Below are positions 33,174 to 40,767 of a DNA stretch of 64,000 nt, in pieces. Positions within the stretch are counted from its first letter, which is position 1. Each line of letters starts with the position of its first letter. The notes under the pieces are model-generated. The model ran no database searches, was not told where the DNA came from, and saw only the letters and a program-made list of their open reading frames with translations. This stretch comes from Thermoplasmata archaeon (GTDB lineage Archaea > Thermoplasmatota > Thermoplasmata > Lutacidiplasmatales > UBA184), in assembly GCA_021817605.1 (NCBI GenBank), contig JAKAUN010000006.1, positions 113,811 through 177,810 of the forward strand, in the 5' to 3' direction. Position numbers and translations under genes: made by a program.

Positions 33174-34481
33174 GTGGAGCCCGTTCTCTGGTCCGCGGAG
33201 GCCCGAGAGCTCCTCGAGCCCCGGCCCCCGCTCGGGGTGCCGATGCCGCGCTACGACGGTCGCTCGCTCGCCAATGTCATCGTCACCGCGGCTCGGGCCC
33301 TCGGCCGGGAGCTCTCGGGGGAGCTCCCGGGGGAGCTTCCGGCGCTCGACGCGCGTCTCGACCCGTTCGGCGGCGGCCGCGCTCCCGGGCCGGTTGTCCT
33401 CGTGCTGGTCGACGGACTCGGCCTGGGCGCGCTCCTCCGCGCGGGCCGGGCGCATCCCGGCACTCCGATCGCCGCCTGGGCCGAAACGGCTCGGCCGATC
33501 ACCTCGGTCTTCCCGACGACCACCACGGTCGCCCTCACGAGCCTCTCGACCGCCTCCGCCCCCTCGCAGCACGGGGTAGTGGGGCACCGCGAGTACCTCC
33601 CCCGCTTCGGCTCGGTGGTCGAGATCCTACGGATGACCCCTCTCGGGGTCTCCCAGGACAACAGCCTGGTCGGCCCGGCGTGGAGCCCCTCCCTCGTCGC
33701 GGGCCGCCCGACCGTCTTCCGCCGGGGGGTGAGCGCGACCGCCGTCTCCCGCGACCGTTTCGAAGGGACCGGCTTCACCCGGCTCCTCTACGACGGCGCG
33801 CGCTACGCCCCCTACGCCACCTTCGCCGACATGGGCCGCGCGCTCCGCGCTGCGCTCGAGTCCGCCGCTCCCGACGACCTCGTGGTCGTCTACTGGGACG
33901 AGCTCGACACGGCGCTGCACGTGCGAGGCCCGGACCCGGAGATCACTGCCTTCGAGGTCGATCGCCTCTCCGCGCTGTTCGCCTGGGTCGCCCGCGGCCT
34001 TCCCCCCGCGCGGGCCCGGTCGGCGAGCGTGCTGCTGACCGCCGACCACGGGCTGGTCCCTGCCGAGCCGTCCCGTCAGCTCGCCGTCGAGGAGGAGGCG
34101 GGCCTCCTCGAGCTCCTCGCGCGTCCGCCCGCCGGGGACCGACGCTCGGCGTTCTTCGTCGCCCGCTCGGGCCGGTCGGAGGCGTTGCGTTCCGCGCTCG
34201 CCGAGCGGCTGCCCGTTCCCGGCCGGCTGCTCGAGGTCCCGTCGGCCGTCGAGGCCGGGCTCTTCGGCCCTCCGCCCTACCACCCCGAGCTCCTCGAGAG
34301 GATCGGCGAGCTGCTGGTGCTCCCCGACCCCCCGGGCGGGGTCGGCTACCGGCTTCCCGGCCAGCGGCCCCCCCGACGGTTCCTCGCAGGGGCGCACGGA
34401 GGCCTCGACGCGGAGGAGCTCCTCGTCCCCCTTGTCGCGGCGTCGCTGGACGAGCTCGCGACCGAGGGGGCCGGTCGGTAG
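33174..34481 (+). CDS. Alkaline phosphatase superfamily hydrolase (NPP/phosphodiesterase-like)
   Basis: This 435-aa protein is related to nucleotide pyrophosphatases/phosphodiesterases. The metal and nucleophile regions are PVVLVLVDGLGLGALL (first Asp), ITSVFPTTTTVALTSLSTA (the Thr nucleophile lies in this Thr run), and APSQHGVVGH. Later DDLVVVYWDELDTALHVRG and VLLTADHGLVPAEP supply the remaining Asp and His ligands, and GAHGGLDAEELLVPLV is near the end. No signal peptide is seen, so it is likely cytoplasmic. It begins with GTG 33174, 4 nt after dinB, so the two are co-transcribed. The substrate (nucleotide, phosphonoacetate or phosphoglycerate-like) cannot be assigned. Confidence 0.88.
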   Translation: MEPVLWSAEARELLEPRPPLGVPMPRYDGRSLANVIVTAARALGRELSGELPGELPALDARLDPFGGGRAPGPVVLVLVDGLGLGALLRAGRAHPGTPIAAWAETARPITSVFPTTTTVALTSLSTASAPSQHGVVGHREYLPRFGSVVEILRMTPLGVSQDNSLVGPAWSPSLVAGRPTVFRRGVSATAVSRDRFEGTGFTRLLYDGARYAPYATFADMGRALRAALESAAPDDLVVVYWDELDTALHVRGPDPEITAFEVDRLSALFAWVARGLPPARARSASVLLTADHGLVPAEPSRQLAVEEEAGLLELLARPPAGDRRSAFFVARSGRSEALRSALAERLPVPGRLLEVPSAVEAGLFGPPPYHPELLERIGELLVLPDPPGGVGYRLPGQRPPRRFLAGAHGGLDAEELLVPLVAASLDELATEGAGR

Positions 34482-34552
34482 CCCACCGGAAGGCCGCAGC
34501 GCCGCGGCTCCTCGGCGCGAAACGCTATGCTCCGCCGCCCGGTCGACGCTCC

Positions 34553-36313
34553 GTGCCCGAGCTCAGGGAGCCGATCGTCTCGCTCCTGGGTCACGTCGAC
34601 CACGGGAAGACGACGCTGCTCGACCGCATCGCGGGAAGCGTGCGAGCCTCCCGCGAGGCCGGAGGGATCACCCAGCACATCGGCGCCCTCGAGGTCCCGG
34701 GCCGGACGGTCCGTCGGCTCTCGGAAGGGATCCTCAAGACCGACCAGTTGCGCGTTCCCGGTCTGCTGTTCGTCGACACCCCCGGCCATCGCTCGTTCGA
34801 GACGATGCGTCGGAGGGGAGGCGCGCTCGCCGACCTCGCCGTCCTCGTCGTCGACGTCCGAGAGGGGGTCATGCCCCAGACCCGCGAGTCGATCCAGATC
34901 CTGCGTCACGAGCGCACGCCGTTCGCCGTCGCCCTCACGAAGATCGACCTCCTGGGCGGGTGGCGCAAGCTTCCCGGGGTCCCTCCGCTCGCCGAGCTCC
35001 TGAGCCACTCGGGCCCGGAGTTCGGCCGGGTGCTGGACGCGCGGCTCTACGCGGTCGCCGAGGAGCTGGTCGGCCTGGGTTTCAGCGCCGACCGCTACGA
35101 CCGGGTGAGCGACTTCACGCACAACGTCGGGATTGTGCCGGTCTCCGCGAAGACGGGTGTCGGGGTCGCCGAGCTGCTCGCGCTCCTGGTCGGCCTCTCC
35201 CAGCGTTTCCTTTCCGAGGAGCTCGCGGTCGAGGGAGGAGGTGGCGAGGCGACGATCCTGGAGCGGAGCGACCAGAAGGGGATCGGGCCGGTCGGCTCCG
35301 TCATCGTCTACCGCGGGTCCGTCAAGATCGGCGACGAGGTCGTCGTCACCGGCCGGACCGAGCCGTTCGCAAGCCGCGTGCGCGGCCTCTACCGTCCGAC
35401 CCCGGGGAAGGGGGAGCGCACGGGCCGCGTCGGGCGCCTCGAATCCCTCGAGGAGGTCCGCGCCGCCGCGGGGGTCTACCTCGCGGCGCCCGGGATCGAG
35501 GAGGCGATGCCCGGCGGCCTTCTCAAGGTCGTGCGCGATCCCGCCGAGGCCGAGGCCGCGCGCGCCGAGCTCGCCAAGGAGTCCCACCCGATCGCCGAGC
35601 TCGCCGAGAGCGGCGTGGCGATCTGCGCCGACACGCTGGGCGGGCTCGAGGCGCTTGCCTTCGAGTGCCGCGAGCACCAGATCCCGGTGCACGAGGCGCT
35701 GGTCGGGCCGGTCGCGCGCGCGGCGGTCATGCGCCTCAAGACGGTCCGCGACCCCACGCACCGCGCGGTGGTCGCCTTCGCGGTCCCCGTGCCCCCGGAC
35801 GCCCAGGCCGAGGCGTCCGACCTGGTCAAGATCGTGCGCGCCGACGTGATGTACCGCGCGATCGAGGAGTACCTCGCCTGGAGGAGCGAGCGGCAGCGCC
35901 AGGTCGACGCCGAACGACGGGCCGCCACGATCCATCCGGCCCGCCTCCAGGTCCTCGAGGGGTTCGTCTTCCGGGTCTCCAAGCCGGCGATCGTCGGCGT
36001 CAAGGTCACGGCGGGGACGCTCCGCCCTGGCGTGCGCCTCATGCGCGCGGACGGCGCGGATGTCGGCCTGTTGCGGGGCCTGCAGAAGGAGAACGAGTCG
36101 GTCTCGGAAGCTCCCGAGTCGACCGAGCTCGCCGCCTCCATCGAGGGGGCTGTGGTCGGCCGCAACCTCCGGGAGGGGGACGTCCTCTACGTCGCTCTCC
36201 CCGAATCGGCCGCTCGTGCGCTCAAGGACCAGCCCCTCTCCCCTTCCGAGAGGGAGGCGTTCGACGAGGTCGTCCGCCTCAGGCGGGCCTCGCACCCGTT
36301 CTGGGGACAGTAG
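34553..36313 (+). CDS. infB: Translation initiation factor aIF5B (IF2-like)
   Basis: This translational GTPase promotes subunit joining and initiator tRNA placement. It starts PELREPIVSLLGHVDHGKTT, with G1 at about 13-20; GGITQHIGALEVP is switch I; LFVDTPGHRSFETMRRRGGALADLAVLVVD is switch II; ALTKIDLLGGW is the G4 motif. Domain II follows the GTPase domain (KGIGPVGSVIVYRGSVKIGDEV), then domain III and a C-terminal barrel (VLEGFVFRVSKPAIVGVKVTAGTLRPG). At 586 aa it is the normal archaeal short form. The GTG at 34553 is chosen because the conserved N-terminus starts right after it. Upstream the frame is open but antisense-like and Arg-rich. There is no clear promoter; a weak CGCTATGC lies 24-31 nt upstream. 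Confidence 0.97.
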   Translation: MPELREPIVSLLGHVDHGKTTLLDRIAGSVRASREAGGITQHIGALEVPGRTVRRLSEGILKTDQLRVPGLLFVDTPGHRSFETMRRRGGALADLAVLVVDVREGVMPQTRESIQILRHERTPFAVALTKIDLLGGWRKLPGVPPLAELLSHSGPEFGRVLDARLYAVAEELVGLGFSADRYDRVSDFTHNVGIVPVSAKTGVGVAELLALLVGLSQRFLSEELAVEGGGGEATILERSDQKGIGPVGSVIVYRGSVKIGDEVVVTGRTEPFASRVRGLYRPTPGKGERTGRVGRLESLEEVRAAAGVYLAAPGIEEAMPGGLLKVVRDPAEAEAARAELAKESHPIAELAESGVAICADTLGGLEALAFECREHQIPVHEALVGPVARAAVMRLKTVRDPTHRAVVAFAVPVPPDAQAEASDLVKIVRADVMYRAIEEYLAWRSERQRQVDAERRAATIHPARLQVLEGFVFRVSKPAIVGVKVTAGTLRPGVRLMRADGADVGLLRGLQKENESVSEAPESTELAASIEGAVVGRNLREGDVLYVALPESAARALKDQPLSPSEREAFDEVVRLRRASHPFWGQ

Positions 36314-36322
36314 CTGGCGGGC

Positions 36323-36979
36323 CTACCGTTCCGCCTCGGAGCGCGTGGGGCCGGGGTCCTCGGGTTCCTCCCGCGGTCCGAGCTCCTCCCACCCCGCGGC
36401 GGGATCGGGGGGATCGATCCTAGCCTCCGCGCCGGAGAAGGTCCCTGCCGGGAGGAACAGGCCCAGATAGGCGACGACCGCCCCGGTGCCTGCGAGCAGG
36501 CTCGCGCCGCCAAGCACCAGCCCGAGAGGGAGCGGCAGCAGCGGGAGCAGAAGGGGATGATAGACCTCGAGGAAGTTCGCCTGGAAGTTCACCGACAGGT
36601 TGGAGGTGTTCCCTCCCACCCAGAGCTCGTAGAAGGCGGAGACGCTCCCGGTCGACGACCAGAGGCCCGAGGTCGTGCCGCTCCAATTGAAGAGGGGGGC
36701 CGGCGGGAGACACCACCCCGTGGACTGGCTGCACGGGGTGAGGACGTACCAATAGACGTCGAGGCCGAAGGTCGCCTGCCAGCTGAGCGAGAGCGAGGCG
36801 GAGGAGGCGGTGGTCGCGGGGAAGACGAAGACCCGCGAGCTCCCCGGCCCGAGCTGGTCGGCGAGGACGGTCGCCTTCCTCTGCACCGTCGGCGACTCGC
36901 CCGGCAGGAGGACGACGACGACCATGCTCGCCCCCACGACCAGGAAGGCCGCACCCAGCGCTACGAGCCGAAGCCTCAC
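36323..36979 (-). CDS. Membrane-anchored surface protein of unknown function
   Basis: This 218-aa protein has a classical N-terminal signal or anchor (MRLRLVALGAAFLVVGASMVVVVLLP), then an extracytoplasmic beta-rich domain of about 115 residues with VFVFPATTASSASLSLSW. It has one Cys pair (LTPCSQSTGWCLPP) and several N-glycosylation sequons (NWSG, NTSN, NLSV). A long hydrophobic hairpin follows (about 145-180), probably one or two membrane helices. The C-terminus is acidic and proline-rich (REEPEDPGPTRSEAER). It ends 10 nt from the aIF5B gene, tail to tail. I do not recognise a family. It could be an envelope protein exposed to the outside; the two Cys may form a disulfide. Confidence 0.78.
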   Translation of the reverse strand: MRLRLVALGAAFLVVGASMVVVVLLPGESPTVQRKATVLADQLGPGSSRVFVFPATTASSASLSLSWQATFGLDVYWYVLTPCSQSTGWCLPPAPLFNWSGTTSGLWSSTGSVSAFYELWVGGNTSNLSVNFQANFLEVYHPLLLPLLPLPLGLVLGGASLLAGTGAVVAYLGLFLPAGTFSGAEARIDPPDPAAGWEELGPREEPEDPGPTRSEAER

Positions 36980-37207
36980 CTAGCCACCGAATCTGCCCAC
37001 CCCGTATCCGCCTTCCCCACCGCCCGCAGGGTTCCGCGGTGCTTGGCGCTGGGGCGGGGAAGGGGGCCGGAGCAGAGGGGTCGGGCGGTCCCGGGGAATG
37101 TAGGTTTCCCCTGCTCTGAGACGGTCTCGCAGGGCAGAGTGACTCTAGGGGAATGGCGGCCAATCGCCCCGGCTCGAGAGAAAACCGTCAAAGTGCGTTA
37201 TACACAA

Positions 37208-37217
37208 CTTTATAAAG
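37208..37217 (+). promoter_or_regulatory. Strong TATA box of the tfb gene
   Basis: CTTTATAAAG is a perfect palindrome and the best TATA box in the window, 23-32 nt before the tfb ATG at 37240, so the messenger is probably leaderless. The surrounding 260 nt between the divergent genes hold no other feature I can name. Confidence 0.8.
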
Positions 37218-37239
37218 GAACTCGACGTGTAAACGAACG

Positions 37240-38202
37240 ATGGGGGGGGACGGAGTCCAAGAGGGGGGTTCTCCGGCCGCTGGCACTGCGCCGTGTCCTA
37301 TGTGCCAGAGCACGCACCGTATAGTCGATTCGGTGCGGTCGGAGACATGTTGTGCCCAGTGCGGGCTGGTCTTTGATGCATCCGAGATCGTCGTGAGCCC
37401 GCCGTCGTTGCCCAAGAGCCAGGGGGGGGAAGGGAGCGGCCGGGGGATCGGGCCGTTCGTCTCGCCCGGAGGGCCCCGACGGTCGCTCGGTTCTACGTTG
37501 TCGCTGAGCCGGGACGGCCAGGGGCGGCGCCTCGATTGGCGTCGCCGCTACGAGTTCCAGCACCTGCGCCGGGTCATGCAGCGCCAGACGGCCCGCGTCG
37601 CCGACGGCTCGCTCGAGCGCTCGCCGGCGCTCGGTGAGATCCTTCTCGCCGGGGAGCGCCTGGGTCTTCCCGAGGTCGTTGTCGCCGAGGCCGGACGGAT
37701 CTTCCGCGAGGCGCGCGACCGGGGCCTCTTCCGCGGCCGAGGTCTCGAGGCGTGTGTCGGGTCCGCCGTCTACGCGGCCTGCCGCCGCTTCACGATCCCG
37801 CGGACGCTCGGGGAGGTTTCCACGGCGGTCGCCGCCCGGCGCTCGGAGGTCGGCCGGACGTTCAAGATGGTCCAGCGCGGTGCCAGCATCCCCATCCCGG
37901 GGGTCGGCACCAAGGCGTTCCTGGCCCGCTACGCGCAGGAGCTCGCCCTCTCCTCCGAGGTTCGCACCACGGTCGAGACGATGCTCGACTCGACGCGGGA
38001 CGACCCGGAGCTCTCGGGGCTGAGCCCGCACGGGCTGGTCGCGGCGCTGATCTACCTCGCGGCCGAGCGCCACGGCGAGCATCGCTCGCGGGCCCAGGTC
38101 GCGCGCGTGAGCAACGTGACCGAGGTCACGCTCCGCTCCACCTGCCGGCTGCTCGAGAAGTCCTGGCCCCAGGGCTCCTCCGCGCCGGCGGCGGGCGCGT
38201 AG
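37240..38202 (+). CDS. tfb: Transcription initiation factor B (TFB/TFIIB)
   Basis: This is the archaeal TFIIB, which bridges TBP-DNA and RNA polymerase. The N-terminal zinc ribbon has CPMC (about 19-22) and CAQC (about 38-41). The B-finger/linker contains SLSRDGQGRRLDWRRRYEFQHLRRV. Two cyclin folds follow: GEILLAGERLGLPEVVVAEAGRIF with ACVGSAVYAACRR, and the second with LSPHGLVAALIYLAAE and an HTH-like SRAQVARVSNVTEVTLRSTCRLLE. At 320 aa it is normal. The second zinc half reads TCCAQCG, with an extra cysteine. It has its own leaderless promoter. Only one tfb is seen here; a genome may carry more. Confidence 0.95.
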   Translation: MGGDGVQEGGSPAAGTAPCPMCQSTHRIVDSVRSETCCAQCGLVFDASEIVVSPPSLPKSQGGEGSGRGIGPFVSPGGPRRSLGSTLSLSRDGQGRRLDWRRRYEFQHLRRVMQRQTARVADGSLERSPALGEILLAGERLGLPEVVVAEAGRIFREARDRGLFRGRGLEACVGSAVYAACRRFTIPRTLGEVSTAVAARRSEVGRTFKMVQRGASIPIPGVGTKAFLARYAQELALSSEVRTTVETMLDSTRDDPELSGLSPHGLVAALIYLAAERHGEHRSRAQVARVSNVTEVTLRSTCRLLEKSWPQGSSAPAAGA

Positions 38203-38278
38203 TCGACGCTTCGCGTCCACGGCGTCAGGCCCTGCCAGACGGCTGGGCCAACGGCCGTTCGTTGCTACGGGCGGCCGA

Positions 38279-38303
38279 GCCCCGTCCCTCTCGGGGACGG
38301 GGC
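38279..38303. terminator. GC-rich hairpin between tfb and the winged-helix gene
   Basis: A perfect 10-bp stem (GCCCCGTCCC / GGGACGGGGC) with a 5-nt loop TCTCG lies between the two convergent genes. There is no T-run, so it is not a classic terminator. It could still protect or delimit both 3' ends. Confidence 0.4.
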
Positions 38304-38323
38304 GGTCCGAGGAGAAACGACGG

Positions 38324-38548
38324 CTACTTCGTGAGGAAGTAGCCGGCAGCCTTCTCGCGGGCCTTCCGACGCGCCCAGCCCTTGTTCTGAAGCTCCTGGA
38401 GCGCGTTCATCACCATCGTCTTCGGCAGCTTTGCCGACTGGGTGATGCGCTCGGCGGTGCCCATCTTCTCCTCGACCAGCATGCCGAGATCCTTCATGGC
38501 GCGATAGACCTTGACCGCGTTCGCCGAGACCTCGTCCTCGATCGCCAT
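38324..38548 (-). CDS. Small winged-helix transcriptional regulator
   Basis: This 74-aa protein reads MAIEDEVSANAVKVYRAMKD, then MGTAERITQSAKLPKTMVMN and ALQELQNKGWARRKAREK, ending AAGYFLTK. It has the length and helix pattern of a single winged helix-turn-helix domain, with a recognition helix near KTMVMNALQELQ and a C-terminal wing, as found in small archaeal regulators. No ligand-binding domain is present. The ATG at 38548 has GGAAGG just upstream and a TATA-like GATTATC about 42 nt away. It faces tfb, tail to tail. Its target is unknown; because it sits beside tfb, a general role in transcription is possible but only a guess. Confidence 0.8.
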   Translation of the reverse strand: MAIEDEVSANAVKVYRAMKDLGMLVEEKMGTAERITQSAKLPKTMVMNALQELQNKGWARRKAREKAAGYFLTK

Positions 38549-38692
38549 GCGCCTTCCGTCCCGAGGCGGGCCGACCCGGGGCCGTAGATAATCTCTGCGG
38601 GCACCGTGGTCCCCGTCGCCCGGGGGAGCGGGCGGTCTGCCGGGCGGCACGCCCCGCTCCCCCGTCCCCGATGGCGGGGGTCCGACAACAGG

Positions 38693-38700
38693 GTGATAAC
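38693..38700 (+). promoter_or_regulatory. TATA-like box for the CBS-domain gene
   Basis: GTGATAAC lies 22-29 nt before the ATG at 38722, which fits a leaderless messenger and supports that start over an upstream ATG at 38671. Confidence 0.45.
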
Positions 38701-38721
38701 GCCGGCGCGGCTCGCGCCGGC

Positions 38722-39165
38722 ATGGTCCTACGGGCGAAGGATATCATGGACCCAAACCCCCTCACGGTAGACGAGGGCACCGACGCCCTCGACGCCGCGC
38801 GTCGGATGGTCGCGGCGCGCAAAGGCTACGCCGTGGTCACCCGCGGCGGGCCCACGACCATCGCCGGCATCGTCACCGAGTGGGACTTCCTCGAGAAGGT
38901 CGTCGCCGCCGGGCGCGACCCGGCCTCGGTGCGTCTCGGCGAGATCGCCTCCCCTCACGTCGAGGGGGTCGAGCCGGACACCCCGACCGACGTGGTCGCC
39001 ACGACGATGGCCGAGCGCGGCATCCGACGCCTGGTCGTCCGCTCCGGTGATACCGTGGCGGGCGTGATCACCTCGCGCCACCTGGTGCGGACGTTCCGCC
39101 AGTACGTCGACAAGATCTCCTCCGAGATCGCCGGCTACAACGCGTCGACCTCCCCCCTCGGCTGA
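38722..39165 (+). CDS. Two-CBS-domain protein
   Basis: This 147-aa protein is made almost only of a CBS pair, a module that binds adenine nucleotides and senses energy state. CBS1 begins KDIMDPNPLTVDEGTDALDAARRMVAARKG and ends IAGIVTEWDFLEKV. CBS2 starts LGEIASPHVEGVEPDTPTDVV and ends VAGVITSRHLVRTFRQ. No other domain is attached, so it probably acts through a partner. It is divergent from the small winged-helix gene. A second CBS-pair protein lies at 56.9 kb. The partner cannot be identified from the neighbours. Confidence 0.9.
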   Translation: MVLRAKDIMDPNPLTVDEGTDALDAARRMVAARKGYAVVTRGGPTTIAGIVTEWDFLEKVVAAGRDPASVRLGEIASPHVEGVEPDTPTDVVATTMAERGIRRLVVRSGDTVAGVITSRHLVRTFRQYVDKISSEIAGYNASTSPLG

Positions 39166-39272
39166 GCCTCGTCCGGCGGTCCCACGACAGAAGCGATGGC
39201 GTCGCGGCTTTCCCCCAAGGACACGGCGGGGAGCGCCGCCCGTCGACCGCACTAGACGATCGCCCGGATGCG

Positions 39273-40733
39273 ATGCAGTACAAGTGGCGGGTCCTCACCA
39301 ACACGACCGCCGCCACGCTCATGGCGGCGATCGACTCGAACATCGTGCTGATCTCGCTTCCGAGCATCGGACGCGAGCTGCCCGGCACGACGGCGCCGAT
39401 CCTCCTGTGGATCCTCCTGGGCTACTCGCTCCTGACGGCCGTCGTCCTGCTCAACTTCGGCCGCCTCTCCGACATGTTCGGCCGGGTCCGCCTCTACGTG
39501 CTCGGCTTCGCGCTGTTCACCTTCGGCTCGGCGCTCTGCGGCTTTTCCCAGACCGGGCTCGAGCTGGTCGGCTTTCGGCTCGTGCAGGCCTGCGGTGCGG
39601 GGTTCCTGTTCTCGAACTCCGCGGCGATCATCACGGACGCCTTCCCTCCGAACGAGCGGGGCCGGGCCCTCGGCGTCAACCAGGTCTCCCTCGTCGCCGG
39701 GGCGGTCGCCGGACTCGTCCTCGGCGGGATCATCACCTCCACGATCGGCTGGCGGTGGATCTTCTTCGTCAACGTCCCGGTGGGGATCGTGGCCACGGTG
39801 CGGGCCCGGCTCGACCTCAAGGAGCTCGCCCGTCCCGAGGCGGCGCCGAGGATCGACTGGGCGGGCAACGTCGCTTTCGCGGGCGGGCTCACGGTGCTCC
39901 TCCTCGGCATCACGCTCGGCGGTCTCGGGGAAGTGACCTCCGCGGAGGGCGCCGGCATCGCGCTGCTCGGCCTCCTCCTCCTGGGGGTCTTCGTCCTCAT
40001 CGAGCGGAAGGAGCGCTCGCCGATGCTCGACCTCACGCTGTTCTCCAACCGGCAGTTCGCCTCGAGCGCCTTCGCCGTGCTGCTCAACGCGCTGGCGAGA
40101 GGGGCGTTCACGTTCATCCTCGTCTTCTACCTCCAGGGACCGCCGAGGTTCCTCAGCCCGTTCACGGCCGGCTTGTTCCTCATCCCGGTCTCGGGCTCGC
40201 TCGCCGCCGTCGGCCCGGTAAGCGGCTGGCTGTCGGACCGCTTCGGGCCCCGCCCGTTCCTGGTCGGCGGACTCGTCGTCTCCTCCGTGGGGTTTCTCTG
40301 GCTGTCGACGATCGGGCCCAACGAGTCGATCCTCCAGCTTGCTGGCCCGCTCGTCCTCGCCGGGGCCGGCATGGGACTGTTCGCCGCGCCGAACCGCGCG
40401 GCGATGATGACCGCGGTCCCCCCCACGCGGAGGGGGGTCGCCTCGGGGATCGGTACGACGTTCGTCAACACCGGCGCCACGATCAGCCTCGGCGTCTCGT
40501 TGCTGATCATGACGAGCGTGCTCACGCGCGGGGAGGTCACGGCGATCTTCCTCGGCACGGCCAAGGGCCTCGCCGGCTCGTCGATCGGTCCGGGGTTCCT
40601 GGACGCGATCCACCTCATCTTCCTCGCCTCGAGCGTGCTGGTCGCCTCCGCGCTCGTCCCCACCGTCCTGGGGGCGAGGAAGCCCCGGCCCGCGCCGACG
40701 GCGCCCGCCCCCGAGGGGCCGGACGTCGACTGA
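39273..40733 (+). CDS. MFS drug exporter, DHA2 type (14 helices)
   Basis: This 486-aa protein of the EmrB/QacA group is a proton-driven exporter. It opens NTTAATLMAAIDSNIVLISLPSIGREL, with the family D in helix 1, then LLGYSLLTAVVLLNFGRLSDMFGRVRLY (motif A). The motif C-like region is QVSLVAGAVAGLVLGGIITSTIGWRWIFFVNVPVG, a hallmark of antiporters of this group. About 14 hydrophobic segments are visible. ATG 39273 is preferred. The gene stands alone, with the cyclic DPG synthetase gene convergent after 34 nt. The substrate cannot be told from the sequence. The end carries a Pro/Ala-rich tail. Confidence 0.93.
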   Translation: MQYKWRVLTNTTAATLMAAIDSNIVLISLPSIGRELPGTTAPILLWILLGYSLLTAVVLLNFGRLSDMFGRVRLYVLGFALFTFGSALCGFSQTGLELVGFRLVQACGAGFLFSNSAAIITDAFPPNERGRALGVNQVSLVAGAVAGLVLGGIITSTIGWRWIFFVNVPVGIVATVRARLDLKELARPEAAPRIDWAGNVAFAGGLTVLLLGITLGGLGEVTSAEGAGIALLGLLLLGVFVLIERKERSPMLDLTLFSNRQFASSAFAVLLNALARGAFTFILVFYLQGPPRFLSPFTAGLFLIPVSGSLAAVGPVSGWLSDRFGPRPFLVGGLVVSSVGFLWLSTIGPNESILQLAGPLVLAGAGMGLFAAPNRAAMMTAVPPTRRGVASGIGTTFVNTGATISLGVSLLIMTSVLTRGEVTAIFLGTAKGLAGSSIGPGFLDAIHLIFLASSVLVASALVPTVLGARKPRPAPTAPAPEGPDVD

Positions 40734-40767
40734 GCGGCGTCGGAGGCCGGCCCGTCGGGCCGGGGGC

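Noticed and set aside
32069..34552. The plus-strand frame that continues upstream of aIF5B through dinB and the phosphodiesterase gene
   Set aside because: It is Arg/Ala/Pro-rich without motifs and overlaps two well-supported genes; aIF5B starts at its conserved N-terminus at 34553.
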